From the NCBI GenBank assembly GCA_037954325.1, contig JBBMNZ010000061.1, positions 62,001 through 126,000 of the forward strand: a stretch of DNA of 64,000 bases, in the 5' to 3' direction. The notes under the pieces were generated by a model. That model was not told the DNA's origin. It did not search any database and saw nothing but the letters and a program-made list of their open reading frames with translations. The DNA comes from Fistularia commersonii. Taxonomy: Eukaryota; Chordata; Actinopteri; Syngnathiformes; Fistulariidae. Below, one piece after another: positions 12,241 to 25,083 of the stretch (its first letter is position 1; each line of letters starts with the position of its first letter). Both the position numbers and the translations under genes were made by a program.

Positions 12241-13364
12241 AACCTATGAAGGGATTACACTGAATTTGACATATATTGTGCAGAAACATGTTCTAAACAA
12301 CATATTTCAACAGCAGAAACCAGCTTGATGAAATTTAAAAGTAAATTCCACTCCTAATCAAAAATGCTTCAACTCGGTGAGATAAGTACTTTTTGAACAA
12401 ATTGCTATATCTTTTGAACTTGTGAAGGGATTACACTGAATTTGACATGTATTGTGCAGAATCATGTCCTAAACAACATATTTCAAAAGCAGAAACCAGC
12501 TTGTAGAAATTCATTAGTTATTTCCACTCCTAATCAAAAACGCTTCAACTCGGTGAGATAAGTTCTTTTGGAACGACTGGCGATATCTTTTGAACCTATG
12601 AAGGGATTACACTGGTGCAGAATCATATCCTAAACAACATATTTCAACAGCAGAAACCAGCTTGATGAAATTCATTAGTTATTTCCACTCCTAATCAAAA
12701 ATACTTCAACTCGGTGAGATAAGTACTTTTTGAACGAATGGCTATATCTTTTGATCTTATCGCTGGATTACACTGAATTTGACATGTGTTTTGCAGAATC
12801 ATGTCCTAAACAACATATTTCAACAGCAGAAACCAGCTTTACGAAATCCATCAGTTATTTCCACTCCTAATCAAAAACGCTTCAACCCGATAAGATAAGC
12901 AGTTTTTGAACGAATGGCTATATCTTTTGAACATGTGATGTGATTACACTAAATTTGACATATATTGTGCAGAATCATATCTTAAAAAACATATTTCAAC
13001 AGCAAAAACCAGCTTTAATAAATTCATTGGTTATTTCCACTCCGAATCAAAAACGCCTCAACTCGGTGAGATAAGTTCTTTTGGAACGACTGGCGATATC
13101 TTTTGAACCTATGAAGGGATTACACTGAATTTGACATATATTGTGCAGAAACATGTTCTATACAACATATTTCAACAGCAGAAACCAGCTTGATGAAATT
13201 TAAAAGTTATTTCAACTCCTAATCAAAAACGCTTCAACTCGGTGAGATAAGTACTTTTTGAACAAATGGCTATATCTTTTCAACTTGTGAAGGGATTACA
13301 CTGAATTTGACATATATTGTGCAGAATCATGTCCTAAACAACATATTTCAACAGCAGAAACCAG
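12241..13364 (+). repeat. Satellite mosaic between two HOR blocks
   Basis: About six monomers of mixed type. One notable junction is at about 12612, where GGGATTACACTGG joins directly to TGCAGAATCATATCC, losing the usual AATTTGACATATATTG segment (a deletion of roughly 15-17 bp). No gene or other element was seen. Confidence 0.8.
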
Positions 13365-14596
13365 CTTGATGAAATTCATTAGTTATTGCCACTCCTAATC
13401 ATAATTGCTTCAACTCGGTGAGATAAGCACTTTTTGCACGAATGGCTATATCTTTTGATCTTGTCGCTGGATTACACTGAATTTGACATGTGTTGTGCAG
13501 AATCATGTCCTAAACAACATATTTCAACAGCAGAAACCAGCTTGATTAAATCCATTAGTTATTTCCACTCTCAATTAAACACGCTTCAACCCGATAAGAT
13601 AAGCAGTTTTTGAACGAATGGCTATGTCTTTTGAACCTGTGATGTGATTACACTAAATTTGACATATATTGTGCAGAATCATATCCTAAAAAAGATATTT
13701 CAAGAGCAGAAACCAGCTTGATGAAATTCATTGATTATTTCCACTCCGAATCCAAAAACGCTTCAACTCGGTGAGATAAGTACTTTTTGAACGAATGGCT
13801 ATATCTTTTGAACTTGTGAAGGGATTACACTTAATTTGACATATATTGTGCAGAATTATGTCATAAACAACATATTTCACAAGCAGAAACCAGCTTGATA
13901 ATATCCATTAGTTATTTCCACTCCTAATCAAAAACGCTTCAACTCGGTCTCATAAGCACGTTTTGAACGGATGGCTGTATCCTTTCAACCTGTAATGGGC
14001 TCACAAGAATTTGACATATATTGTGCAGAATCATGTCCTAAACAACATATTTCAACAGCAGAAACCAGCTTGATGAAATTCATTAGTTATTTCCGCTCCT
14101 AATCAAAAACTCTTCAACTTGGTGAGATAAGCAATTTTTGAACGAATGGCTATATCTTTTGAACCTGTGATGGGATTTCACTGAATTTGACATATATTGT
14201 GCAGAATCATGTCCTAAACAACATATTTCAACAGCAGAAACCAGCTTGATGAAATTCAAAAGTTATTTTAACTCCTAATCAAAAACGCTTCAACTCGGTG
14301 AGATAAGCACTTTTTGAACGAATGGCTGTATCTTTTGAACTTATGAAGGGATTACACTGAATTTGACATATATTGTGCAGAATCATGTCCTAAACAACAT
14401 ATTTCAACAGCAGAAACCAGCTTGATGAAATTCATTAGTTATTTCCACTCCTAATCAAAAACGCGTCAACTCGGTGAGATAAGTTCTTTTGGAACAACTG
14501 GCGATATCTTTTGAACCTATGAAGGGATTACACTGAATTTGACATATATTGTGCAAAAACATGTTCTAAACAACATATTTCAACAGCAGAAACCAG
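13365..14596 (+). repeat. 7-monomer HOR (1,232 bp), copy 1
   Basis: First copy of a block repeated at exactly 7 x 176 = 1,232 bp. Diagnostics are AATCATAATTGCTTC (13401 and 14633 at the ATAATTG), TCTCAATTAAACACGC (about 13570 and 14802), the AAAAAAGATATTTCAAG variant (about 13687 and 14919) and AAGTTATTTTAACTCC (about 14260 and 15492). Confidence 0.85.
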
Positions 14597-15625
14597 GTTG
14601 ATGAAATTCATTAGTTATTGCCACTCCTAATCATAATTGCTTCAACTCGGTGAGATAAGCACTTTTTGCACGAATGGCTATATCTTTTGATCTTGTCGCT
14701 GGATTACACTGAATTTGACATGTGTTGTGCAGAATCATGTCCTAAACAACATATTTCAACAGCAGAAACCAGCTTGATTAAATCCATTAGTTATTTCCAC
14801 TCTCAATTAAACACGCTTCAACCCGATAAGATAAGCAGTTTTTGAACGAATGGCTATGTCTTTTGAACCTGTGATGTGATTACACTAAATTTGACATATA
14901 TTGTGCAGAATCATATCCTAAAAAAGATATTTCAAGAGCAGAAACCAGCTTGATGAAATTCATTGATTATTTCCACTCCGAATCCAAAAACGCTTCAACT
15001 CGGTGAGATAAGTACTTTTTGAACGAATGGCTATATCTTTTGAACTTGTGAAGGGATTACACTTAATTTGACATATATTGTGCAGAATTATGTCATAAAC
15101 AACATATTTCACAAGCAGAAACCAGCTTGATAATATCCATTAGTTATTTCCACTCCTAATCAAAAACGCTTCAACTCGGTCTCATAAGCACGTTTTGAAC
15201 GGATGGCTGTATCCTTTCAACCTGTAATGGGCTCACAAGAATTTGACATATATTGTGCAGAATCATGTCCTAAACAACATATTTCAACAGCAGAAACCAG
15301 CTTGATGAAATTCATTAGTTATTTCCGCTCCTAATCAAAAACGCTTCAACTTGGTGAGATAAGCAATTTTTGAACGAATGGCTATATCTTTTGAACCTGT
15401 GATGGGATTTCACTGAATTTGACATATATTGTGCAGAATCATGTCCTAAACAACATATTTCAACAGCAGAAACCAGCTTGATGAAATTCAAAAGTTATTT
15501 TAACTCCTAATCAAAAACGCTTCAACTCGGTGAGATAAGCACTTTTTGAACGAATGGCTGTATCTTTTGAACTTGTGAAGGGATTACACTGAATTTGACA
15601 TATATTGTGCAGAATCATGTCCTAA
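14597..15625 (+). repeat. 7-monomer HOR (1,232 bp), copy 2, partial
   Basis: Second copy of the 1,232-bp unit, starting near the point mutation CCAGGTTGATG at about 14596 and matching copy 1 until about 15625. There the array switches to a hairpin-variant monomer (CTAAAAAACATATTTCAAC followed by AGTAGAAATCTACT). A third ATAATTG variant at 15690 lies six monomers after 14633, so the same diagnostic sits in a different order of types beyond this block. Confidence 0.82.
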
Positions 15626-18100
15626 AAAACATATTTCAACAGTAGAAATCTACTTGATGAAATTCATTAGTTATTGCCACTCCTAATCATAATTGCTTCA
15701 ACTCGGTGAGATAAGCACTTTTTGCACGAATGGCTATATCTTTTGATCTTGTCGCTGGATTACACTGAATTTGACATGTGTTTTGCAGAATCATGTCCTA
15801 AACAACATATTTCAACAGCAGAAGCCAGCTTGACGAAATCCATCAGTTATTTCCACTCCTAATCAAAAACCCTTCAACCCGATAAGATAAGCAGTTTTTG
15901 AACGAATGGCTATATATTTTGAACCTGTGATGTGATTACACTAAATTTGACATATATTGTGCAGAATCATATCCTAAAAAACATATTTCAACAGCAGAAA
16001 CCAGCTTGATGAAATTCATTGGTTATTTCCACTCCTAATCAAAAACGCTTCAACTCGGTGAGATAAGTTCTTTTGGAACGACTGGCGATACCTTTTGAAC
16101 CTATGAAGGGATTACACTGAATTTGACATATATTGTGCAAAAACATGTTCTAAACAACATATTTCAACAGCAGAAAACAGCTTGATGAAATTCAAAAGTT
16201 ATTTCCACTCCTAATCAAAAACGCTTGAACTCGGTGAGATAAGCACTTTTTGAACGAATGGCGATATCTTTTGAACTTGTGAAGGGATTACACTGAATTT
16301 GAAATATATTGTCCAGAATCATGTCCTGAACAACAAATTTCAAGAGCAGAAACCAGCGTGATGAAATTCAAAAGTTATTTCCAATACTAATCAAAAACTC
16401 TTCAACTTGGTGAGATAAGCAATTTTTGAACGAATGGCTATATTTTTTGAACCTGTGATGGGATTACACTGAATTTGAAATATATTGTCCAGAATCATGT
16501 CCTAAACAACAAATATCAAGAGCAGAAACCAGCTTGATGAAATTCATTAGTTATTTCCACTCCGAATCAAAAATGCTTCAACTCGGTGAGATAAGCACTT
16601 TTTGATCGAATGGCTATATCTTTTGAACTTGTCACTGGATTATACTGAATTTGACATATTTTGTGCAGAATCTTGTCCTAAACAACATATTTCAACAGCA
16701 GAAACCAGCTTGATGAAATTCATTGGTTATTTCCACTCCGAATCAAAAACGCCTCAACTCGGTGAGATAAGTTCTTTTGGAACGACTGGCGATTTCTTTT
16801 TAACCTATGAAGGGATTACACTGAATTGGACATAAATTGTGCAGAATCATGTTCTAAACAACATATTTCAACAGAGGAAACCAGCTTGATGAAATTCAAA
16901 AGTTATTTCCACTCCTAATCAAAAACGCTTCAACTCGGTGAGATAAGCACTTTTTGAACGAATGGCTATATCTTTTGAACTTGTGAAGGGATTACACTGA
17001 ATTTGACATATATTGTGCAGAATCATGTCCTAAACAACATATTTCAACAGCAGAAACCAGCTTGATGAAATTCATTAGTTATTTCCACTCCTAATCAAAA
17101 ACGCTTCAACTCGGTGAGATAAGTACCTTTTGAACGAATGGCTATATCCTTTGAACCTGTAATGGGATCACACTGACTTTGACATATATTGTGCAGAATC
17201 ATATCCTAAACAACATATTTCAGCAGCAGAAACCAGCTTGATGAAATTCATTAGTTATTTCCACTCCTAATCAAAATTGCTTCAACTCGGTGAGATAAGC
17301 ACTTTTTGCACGAATGGCTATATCTTTTGATCTTGTCGCTGGATTACACTGAATTTTGACATGTGTTCTTCAGAATCATGTCCTAAACAAATTTTTTCAA
17401 CAGCAGAAACCAGCTTGATTAAATCCATTAGTTATTTCCACTCTCAATCAAAAACGCTTCAACCCGATAAGATAAGCAGTTTTTGAACGAATGGCTATGT
17501 CTTTTGAACTTGTGAAGGGATTACACTGAATTTGGCATATATTGTGCAGAATCATGTCCTAAACAACATATTTCAACAGCAGAAACCAGCTTGATGAAAT
17601 TCATTAGTTATTTCCACTCCTAATCAAAAACGCTTCAACTCGGTGAGATAAGTCCTTTTTGAACGAATGGCTATATCCTTTGAACCTGTAATGGGATTTC
17701 ACTAAATTTGACATGTATTGTGCAGAATCATATCCTAAACAACATATTTCAGCAGCAGAAACCAGCTTGATGAAATTCATTAGTTATTTCCACTCCTAAT
17801 CAAAAATGCTTCAACTCGGTGAGATAAGCACTTTTTGAACGAATGGCTATATGTTTTGAACTTGTGAAGGGATTACACTGAATTTGACATATATTGTGCA
17901 GAATCATATCGTAAAAAACATATTTCAACAGCAGAAACCAGCTTGATGAAATTCATTGATTATTTCCACTCCGAATCCAAAAACGCATCAACTCGGTGAG
18001 ATAAGTACTTTTTGAACGACTGGCGATATCTTTTGAACCTATGAAGGGATTACACTGAATTTGACATATATTGTGTAGAATCATGTCCTAAACAACAAAT
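15626..18100 (+). repeat. Satellite mosaic, includes block shared with 55.2 kb
   Basis: About 14 monomers of mixed type. The part at about 16180-16850 closely resembles about 55170-55840, including the same 77-codon frame at 16602-16835 and 55589-55822. A unique variant at about 17389 has a T-rich run (CAAATTTTTTCAAC) in place of CAACATATTTCAAC, and 17367 has TGTTCTTCAG where sister monomers have TGTTCTGCAG. No gene or other element was seen. Confidence 0.85.
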
Positions 18101-20773
18101 TTCAACAGCAGAAACCAGCGTGATGAAATTCAAAAGTTATTTCAACTCCTAATCAAAAACGCTTCAACTCGGTCTCATAAGCACGTTTTGAACGGATGGC
18201 TATATCCTTTCAACCTGTAATGGGCTCACAAGAATTTGATGTATATTGTGCAGAATCATGTCCTAAACAACATATTTCAACAGCAGAAACCAGCTTGATG
18301 AAAATCAATAGTTACTTCCGCTCCTAATCAAAAACTCTTCAACTTGGTGAGATAAGCAATTTTTGAACGAATGGCTATATCTTTTGAACCTGTGATGGGA
18401 TTTCACTGAATTTGATATATAGTGTGCAGAATCATATCCTAAAGAACATATTTCAACAGCAGAAACCAGCTTGATGAAATTCAAAAGTTATTTCCACTCC
18501 TAATCAAAAACGCTTCAACTCGGTGAGATAAGTACTTTTTGAACGAATGGCGATATCTTTTGAACTTGTGAAGGGATTACACTGAATTTGAAATATATTG
18601 TCCAGAATCATGTCCTAAACAACAAATTTCAAGAGCAGAAACCAGCGTGATGAAATTCAAAAGTTATTTCCAATACTAATCAAAAACTCTTCAACTTGGT
18701 GAGATAAGCAATTTTTGAACGAATGGCTATATTTTTTGAACCTGTGATGGGATTTCACTGAAGTTGACATATATTGTGCAGAATCTTGTCCTAAACAACA
18801 TTTTCAACAGCAGAAACCAGCTTGATGAAATTCATTAGTTATTTCCACTCCAAATCAAAAATGCTTCAACTCAGTGAGATAAGCACTTTTTGATCGAATG
18901 GCTATATCTTTTGAACTTGTCACTGGATTATACTGAATTTGACATATTTTGTGCAGAATCTTGTTCTAAACAACATATTTCAACAGCGGGAACCAGCTTG
19001 ATGAAATTCATTAGTTATTTCCACTCCTAATCAGACACGTCTCAACTCGGTGAGATAAGCACTTTTTTCATGAATGGCTATATCTTTTGATCTTATCGCT
19101 GGATTACACTTAATTTGACATGTGTTTTGCAGAATCATGTCCTAAACAACATATTTCAACAGCAGAAACCAGCTTGATTAAATCCATTAGTTATTTCCAC
19201 TCTCAATCAAAAACGCTTCAACCCGATAAGATAAGCAGTTTTTGAACGAATGGCTATGTCTTTTGAACCTGTAATGTGATTACACTAAATTTGACCTATA
19301 TTGTCCAGAATCATATCCTTAAAAACATATTTCAACAGCAGAAACCAGCTTGATGAAATTCATTGATTATTTCCACTCCGAATCCACAAACGCATCAACT
19401 CGGTGAGATAAGTACTTTTTGAACGACTGGCAATATCTTTTGAACCTATGAAGGGATTACACTGAATTTGACAAAAATTGTGCAGAATTATGTCATAAAC
19501 AACATATTTCAACAGCAGAAACCAGCTTGATGAAATTCATTAGTTATTTCCACTCCTAATCAAAAACGCTTCAACTCGGTGAGATAAGTCCTTTTTGAAA
19601 GAATGGCTATATCCTTTCAACCTTTAATGGGATCACACTGAATTTGACATATATTGTGTAGAATCATATCCCAAAAAACATATTTCAACAGCAGTAACCA
19701 GCTTGATGAAATTCATTAGTTATTTCCACTCCTGAACAAAAACGCTTCAACTCGGTGAGATAAGCATTATTTGCAAGAATGACTATATCCTTTGATCTTG
19801 TTGCTGGATTACACTGAATTTGAAATATTTTCTGCAGAATCATGTCCTAAACAACATATTTCAACAGCAGAAACCAGCGTGACGAAATTCAAAAGTTATT
19901 TCCACTCCTAATCAAAAACACTTCAACTCGGTGAGATAAGTACTTTTTGAACCAATGGCTATATCTTTTGAACTTGTGAAGGGATTACACTTAATTTGAC
20001 ATATATTGTGCAGAATTATGTCATAAACAACACATTTCAACAGCAGAAACCAGCTTGATAATATCCATTAGTTATTTCCACTCCTATTCAAAAACACTTC
20101 AACTCGGTCTCATAAGCACGTTTTGAACGGATGGCTATATCCTTTCAACCTGTAATGGGCTCACAAGAATTTCACGTATATTGTGCAGAATCATGTCCTA
20201 AACAACATATTTCAACAGCAGAAACCAGCTTGATGAAATTCAATTGTTATTTCCGCTCCTAATCAAAAACTCTTCAACTTGGTGAGATAAGCAATTTTTG
20301 AACGAATGGCTATATCTTTTGAACCTGTGATGGGATTTCACTGAATTTGACATATAGTGTGCAGAATCATGTCCTAAAGAACATATTTCAACAGCAGAAA
20401 CCAGCTTGATGAAATTCAAAAGTTATTTCCACTCCTAATCAAAAACGCTTCAACTCAGTGAGATAAGTACTTTTTGAACGAATGGCGATATGTTTTGAAC
20501 TTGTGAAGGTATTACACTGAATTTGAAATATATTGTCCAGAATCATGTCCTAAACAACAAATTTCAAGAGCAGAAACCAGCGTGATGAAATTCAAAAGTT
20601 ATTTCCAATACTAATCAAAAACTCTTCAACTTGGTGAGATAAGCAATTTTTGAACGAATGGCTATATTTTTTGAACCTGTGATGGGATTTCACTGAAGTT
20701 GACATATATTGTGCAGAATCTTGTCCTAAACAACATATTTCGACAGCAGAAACCAGCTTGATGAAATTCATTG
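18101..20773 (+). repeat. 11-monomer offset repeat (1,935 bp)
   Basis: A block of about 700 bp at roughly 18105-18838 recurs at 20040-20773 at an offset of 1,935 bp (11 x 176 minus 1). Anchors are GGTCTCATAAGCACG (18171, 20106) and the AGTGTGCAG variant of ATTGTGCAG (18421, 20356). The intervening monomers are mixed. This string (TCTCATAAGCACG type, then CAATTTTTGAACG type, then AGTGTGCAG, then TTGTCCAG) is the core of the A block that dominates 27-40 kb, so these are probably early, more diverged A-type copies. Confidence 0.75.
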
Positions 20774-23500
20774 GTTATTTCCACTCAGAATCAAAAACGC
20801 CTCAACTCGGTGACATAAGTTCTTTTGGAATGACTGGCGATTTCTTTTGAACCTATGAAGGGATTACACTGAATTGGACATATATTGTGCAGAATCATGT
20901 TCTAAACAACATATTTCAACAGCAGAAACCAGCTTGATGAAATTCAAAAGTTATTTCCACTCCTAATCAAAAACGCCTCAACTCGGTGAGATAAGTCCTT
21001 TTTGAACGAATGGCTATATCCTTTGAACCTGTAATGGGATCACACTGACTTTGACATATATTGTGCAGAATCATATCCTAAACAACATATTTCAACAGCA
21101 GAAACCAGCTTGATGAAATTCATTAGTTATTTCCACTCCTAATCAAAAATGCTTCAACTCGGTGAGATAAGCACTTTTTGAACGAATGGCTATATCTTTT
21201 GAACTTGTGAAGGGATTACACTGATTTTGACATATATTGTGCAGAATCATGTCCTAAACAACATATTTCAACAGTAGAAATCTACTTGATGAAATTCATT
21301 AGTTATTGCCACTCCTAATCAAAATTGCTTCAACTCGGTGAGGAAAGCACTTTTTGCACGAATGGCTATATCTTTTGATCTTATCGCTGGATTACACTGA
21401 ATTTGACATGTGTTTTGCAGAATCATGTCCTAAACAACATATTTCAACACAGAAACCAGCTTGATGAAATTCATTGGTTATTTCCACTCCGAATCAAAAA
21501 CGCCTCAACTCGGTGAGATAAGTTCTTTTGGAACGACTGGCGATATCTTTTGAACCTATGAAGGGATTACACTGAATTTGACATATATTGTGCAGAAACA
21601 TGTTCTAAACAACATATTTCAACAGCAGAAACCAGCTTGATGAAATTCAAAAGTTATTTCCACTCCTAATCAAAAACGCTTCAACTCGGTGAGATAAGTA
21701 CTTTTTGAACAAATGGCTATATATTTTGAACTTGTGAAGGGATTACACTGAATTTGACATATATTGTGCAGAATCATGTCCTAAACAACATATTTCAACA
21801 GCAGAAACCAGCTTGTAGAAATTCATTAGTTATTTCAACTCCTAATCAAAAACGCTTCAACTCGGTGAGATAAGTACTTTTTGAACGAATGGCGATATCT
21901 TTTGAACCTATGAAGGGATTGCACTGAATTTGACATATATTGTGCAGAATCTTGTCCTAAACAACATATTTCAACAGCAGAAACCAGCTTGATGAAATTC
22001 AAAAGTTATTTCCACTCAGAATCAAAAACGCCTCAACTCGGTGACATAAGTTCTTTTGGAATGACTGGCGATTTCTTTTGAACCTATGAAGGGATTACAC
22101 TGAATTTGATATATTGTGCAGAATCATGTCCTAAACAACATATTTCAACAGCAGAAACCAGCTTGATGAAATTCATTAGTTATTTCCACTCCTAATCACA
22201 AACGCCTCAACTCGGTGAGATAAGTCCTTTTTGAAAGAATGGCTATATCCTTTGAACCTTTAATGGGATCACACTGAATTTGACATATATTGTGTAGAAT
22301 CATATCCCAAAAAACATATTTCAACAGCAGTAACCAGCTTAATGAAATTCATTAGTTATTTCCACTCCTAAACAAAAACGCTTCAACTCGGTGAGATAAG
22401 CATAATTTGCAAGAATGGCTATATCCTTTGATCTTGTTGCCGGATTACACTGAATTTGAAATTTTTTCTGCAGAATCATGTCCTAAACAACATATTTCAA
22501 AAGCAGAAACCAGCTTGATGAAATTCAAAAGTTATTTCCACTCCTAATCAAAAACGCTTCAACTCTGTGAGATAAGTACTTTTTGAACGAATGGCTATAT
22601 CTTTTGAACTTGTGAAGGGATTACACTTAATTTGACATATATTGTGCAGAATTATGTCATAAACAACATATTTCAACAGCAGAAACCAGCTTGATAATAT
22701 CCATTAGTTATTTCCACTCCTATTCAAAAACGCTTCAACTCGGTCTCATAAGCACGTTTTGAACGGATGGCTATATCCTTTCAACCTGTAATGGGCTCAC
22801 AAGATTTTGACGTATATTGTGCAAAATCATGTCCTAAACAACATATTTCAACAGCAGAAACCAGCTTGATGAAATTCAATAGTTATTTCTGCTCCTAATC
22901 AAAAACTCTTCAACTTGGTGAGATAAGCAATTTTTGAACGAATGGCTATATCTTTTGAACCTGTGATGGGATTTCACTGAATTTGACATATAGTGTGCAG
23001 AATCATGTCCTAAAGAACATATTTCAACAGCAGAAACCAGCTTGATGAAATTCAAAAGTTATTTCCACTCCTAATCAAAAACGCTTCAACTCGGTGAGAC
23101 AAGTACTTTTTGAACAAACGGCGATATCTTTTTAACTTGTGAAGGTATTACACTGAATTTGAAATATATTGTCCAGAATCATGTCCTAAACAACAAATTT
23201 CAACAGCAGAAACCAGCGTGATGAAATTCAAAAGTTATTTCCAATACTAATCAAAAACTCTTCAACTTGGTGAGATAAGCAATTTTTGAACGAATGGCGA
23301 TATTTTTTGAACCTGTGATGGGATTTCACTGAAGTTGACATATATTGTGCAGAATCTTGTCCTAAACAACATATTTCAACAACAGAAACCAGCTTGATGA
23401 AATTCATTAGTTATTTCCACTCCGAATCAAAAATGCTTCAACTCGGTGAGATAAGCACTTTTTGATCGAATGGCTATATCTTTTGAACTTGTCACTGGAT
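20774..23500 (+). repeat. Satellite segment with older A/B-like strings
   Basis: About 15 monomers. The part 21100-21930 matches 24090-24915 at an offset of 2,988 bp (17 monomers minus 4), anchored on the hairpin variant at 21273 and 24261. The part at about 21980-22860 matches about 25670-26560 at an offset of 3,692-3,693 bp, anchored on the shortened GAATTTGATATATTGTG (22108, 25800) and CTGCAG (22468, 26161). Monomer order therefore resembles the A and B blocks of 27-40 kb, with more differences. No gene or other element was seen. Confidence 0.78.
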
Positions 23501-25083
23501 TATACTGAATTTGACATATTTTGTGCAGAATCTTGTTATAAACAGCATATTTCAACAGCGGGAACCAGCTTGATGAAATTCATTAGTTATTTCCACTCCT
23601 AATCAGAAACGTCTCAACTCGGTGAGATAAGCACTTTTTTCACGAATGGCTATATCTTTTGATCTTATCGCTGGATTACACTTAATTTGACATGTGTTTT
23701 GCAGAATCATGTCCTTAACAACATATTTCAACAGCAGAAACCAGCTTAACGAAATCCATCAGTTATTTCCACTCCTAATCAAAAACGCTTCAACCCGATA
23801 AGTTAAGCAGTTTTTGAACGAATGGCTATATCTTTTGAACCTCTGATGTGATTACACTAAATTTGACATATATTGTTCAAAATCATATCCTAAACAACAT
23901 ATTTCAACAGCAGAAACCAGCTTGATGAAATTCATTGGTTATTTCCACTCAGAATCAAAAACGCCTCAACTCGGTGACATAAGTTCTTTTGGAATGACTG
24001 GCGATTTCTTTTGAACCTATGAAGGGATTACACTGAATTTGACATATATTGTACAGAATCATGTCCTAAACAACATATTTCAACAGCAGAAACCAGCTTG
24101 ATGAAATTCATTAGTTATTTCCACTCCTAATCAAAAATGCTTCAACTCGGTGAGATAAGCACTTTTTGAACGAATGGCTATATCTTTTGAACTTGTGAAG
24201 GGATTACACTGAATTTGACATATATTGTGCAGAATCATGTCCTAAACAACATATTTCAACAGTAGAAATCTACTTGATGAAATTCATTAGTTATTGCCAC
24301 TCCTAATCAAAATTGCTTCAACTCGGTGAGATAAGCACTTTTTGCACGAATGGCTATATCTTTTGATCTTATCGCTGGATTACACTGAATTTGACATGTG
24401 TTTTGCAGAATCATGTCCTAAACAACATATTTCAAGACAGAAACCAGCTTGATGAAATTCATTGGTTATTTCCACTCCGAATCAAAAACGCCTCAACTCG
24501 GTGAGATAAGTTCTTTTGGAACGACTGGCGATATCTTTTGAACCTATGAAGGGATTACACTGAATTTGACATATATTGTGCAGAAACATGTTCTAAACAA
24601 CATATTTCAACAGCAGAAACCAGCTTGATGAAATTCAAAAGTTATTTCCACTCCTAATCAAAAACGCTTCAACTCGGTGAGATAAGTACTTTTTGAACAA
24701 ATGGCTATATATTTTGAACTTGTGAAGGGATTACACTGAATTTGACATATATTGTGCAGAATTATGTCCTAAACAACATATTTCAACAGCAGAAACCAGC
24801 TTGTAGAAATTCATTAGTTATTTCCACTCCTAATCAAAAACGCTTCAACTCGGTGAGATAAGTACTTTTTGAACGAATGGCGATATCTTTTGAACCTATG
24901 AAGGGATTGCACTGAATTTGACATATATTGTGCGGAATCATGTCCTAAACAACATATTTCAACAGCAGAAACCAGCTTGATAATATCCATTAGTTATTTC
25001 CACTCCTAATCAAAAAAGCTTACACTCGGTGAGATAAGTACTTTTTGAACGAATGGCTATATCTTTTGAACTTGTGAAGGGAT
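23501..25083 (+). repeat. B-type 9-monomer block (B0)
   Basis: This segment carries the same order of monomer types as the 9-mer B blocks at 28951 and 30534, at an offset of 5,450 bp from 28951. Anchors are CTTGTTATAAACAGC here versus CTTGTTCTAAACAGC there (23532, 28982), the hairpin variant (24261, 29711), the 2-base-shortened TTTCAAGACAG versus TTTCAACACAG (about 24430, 29880), and TGTGCGGAATC near the end. Several private changes show it is an older or separately drifting copy. Confidence 0.78.

Noticed and set aside
19826..19840. T-run plus CTGCAG as a polypyrimidine tract and splice acceptor
   Set aside because: TTTTTTTCTGCAG looks like a 3' splice site, but it arises stepwise from ATATATTGTGCAG in one monomer lineage, with no exon or partner donor around it.
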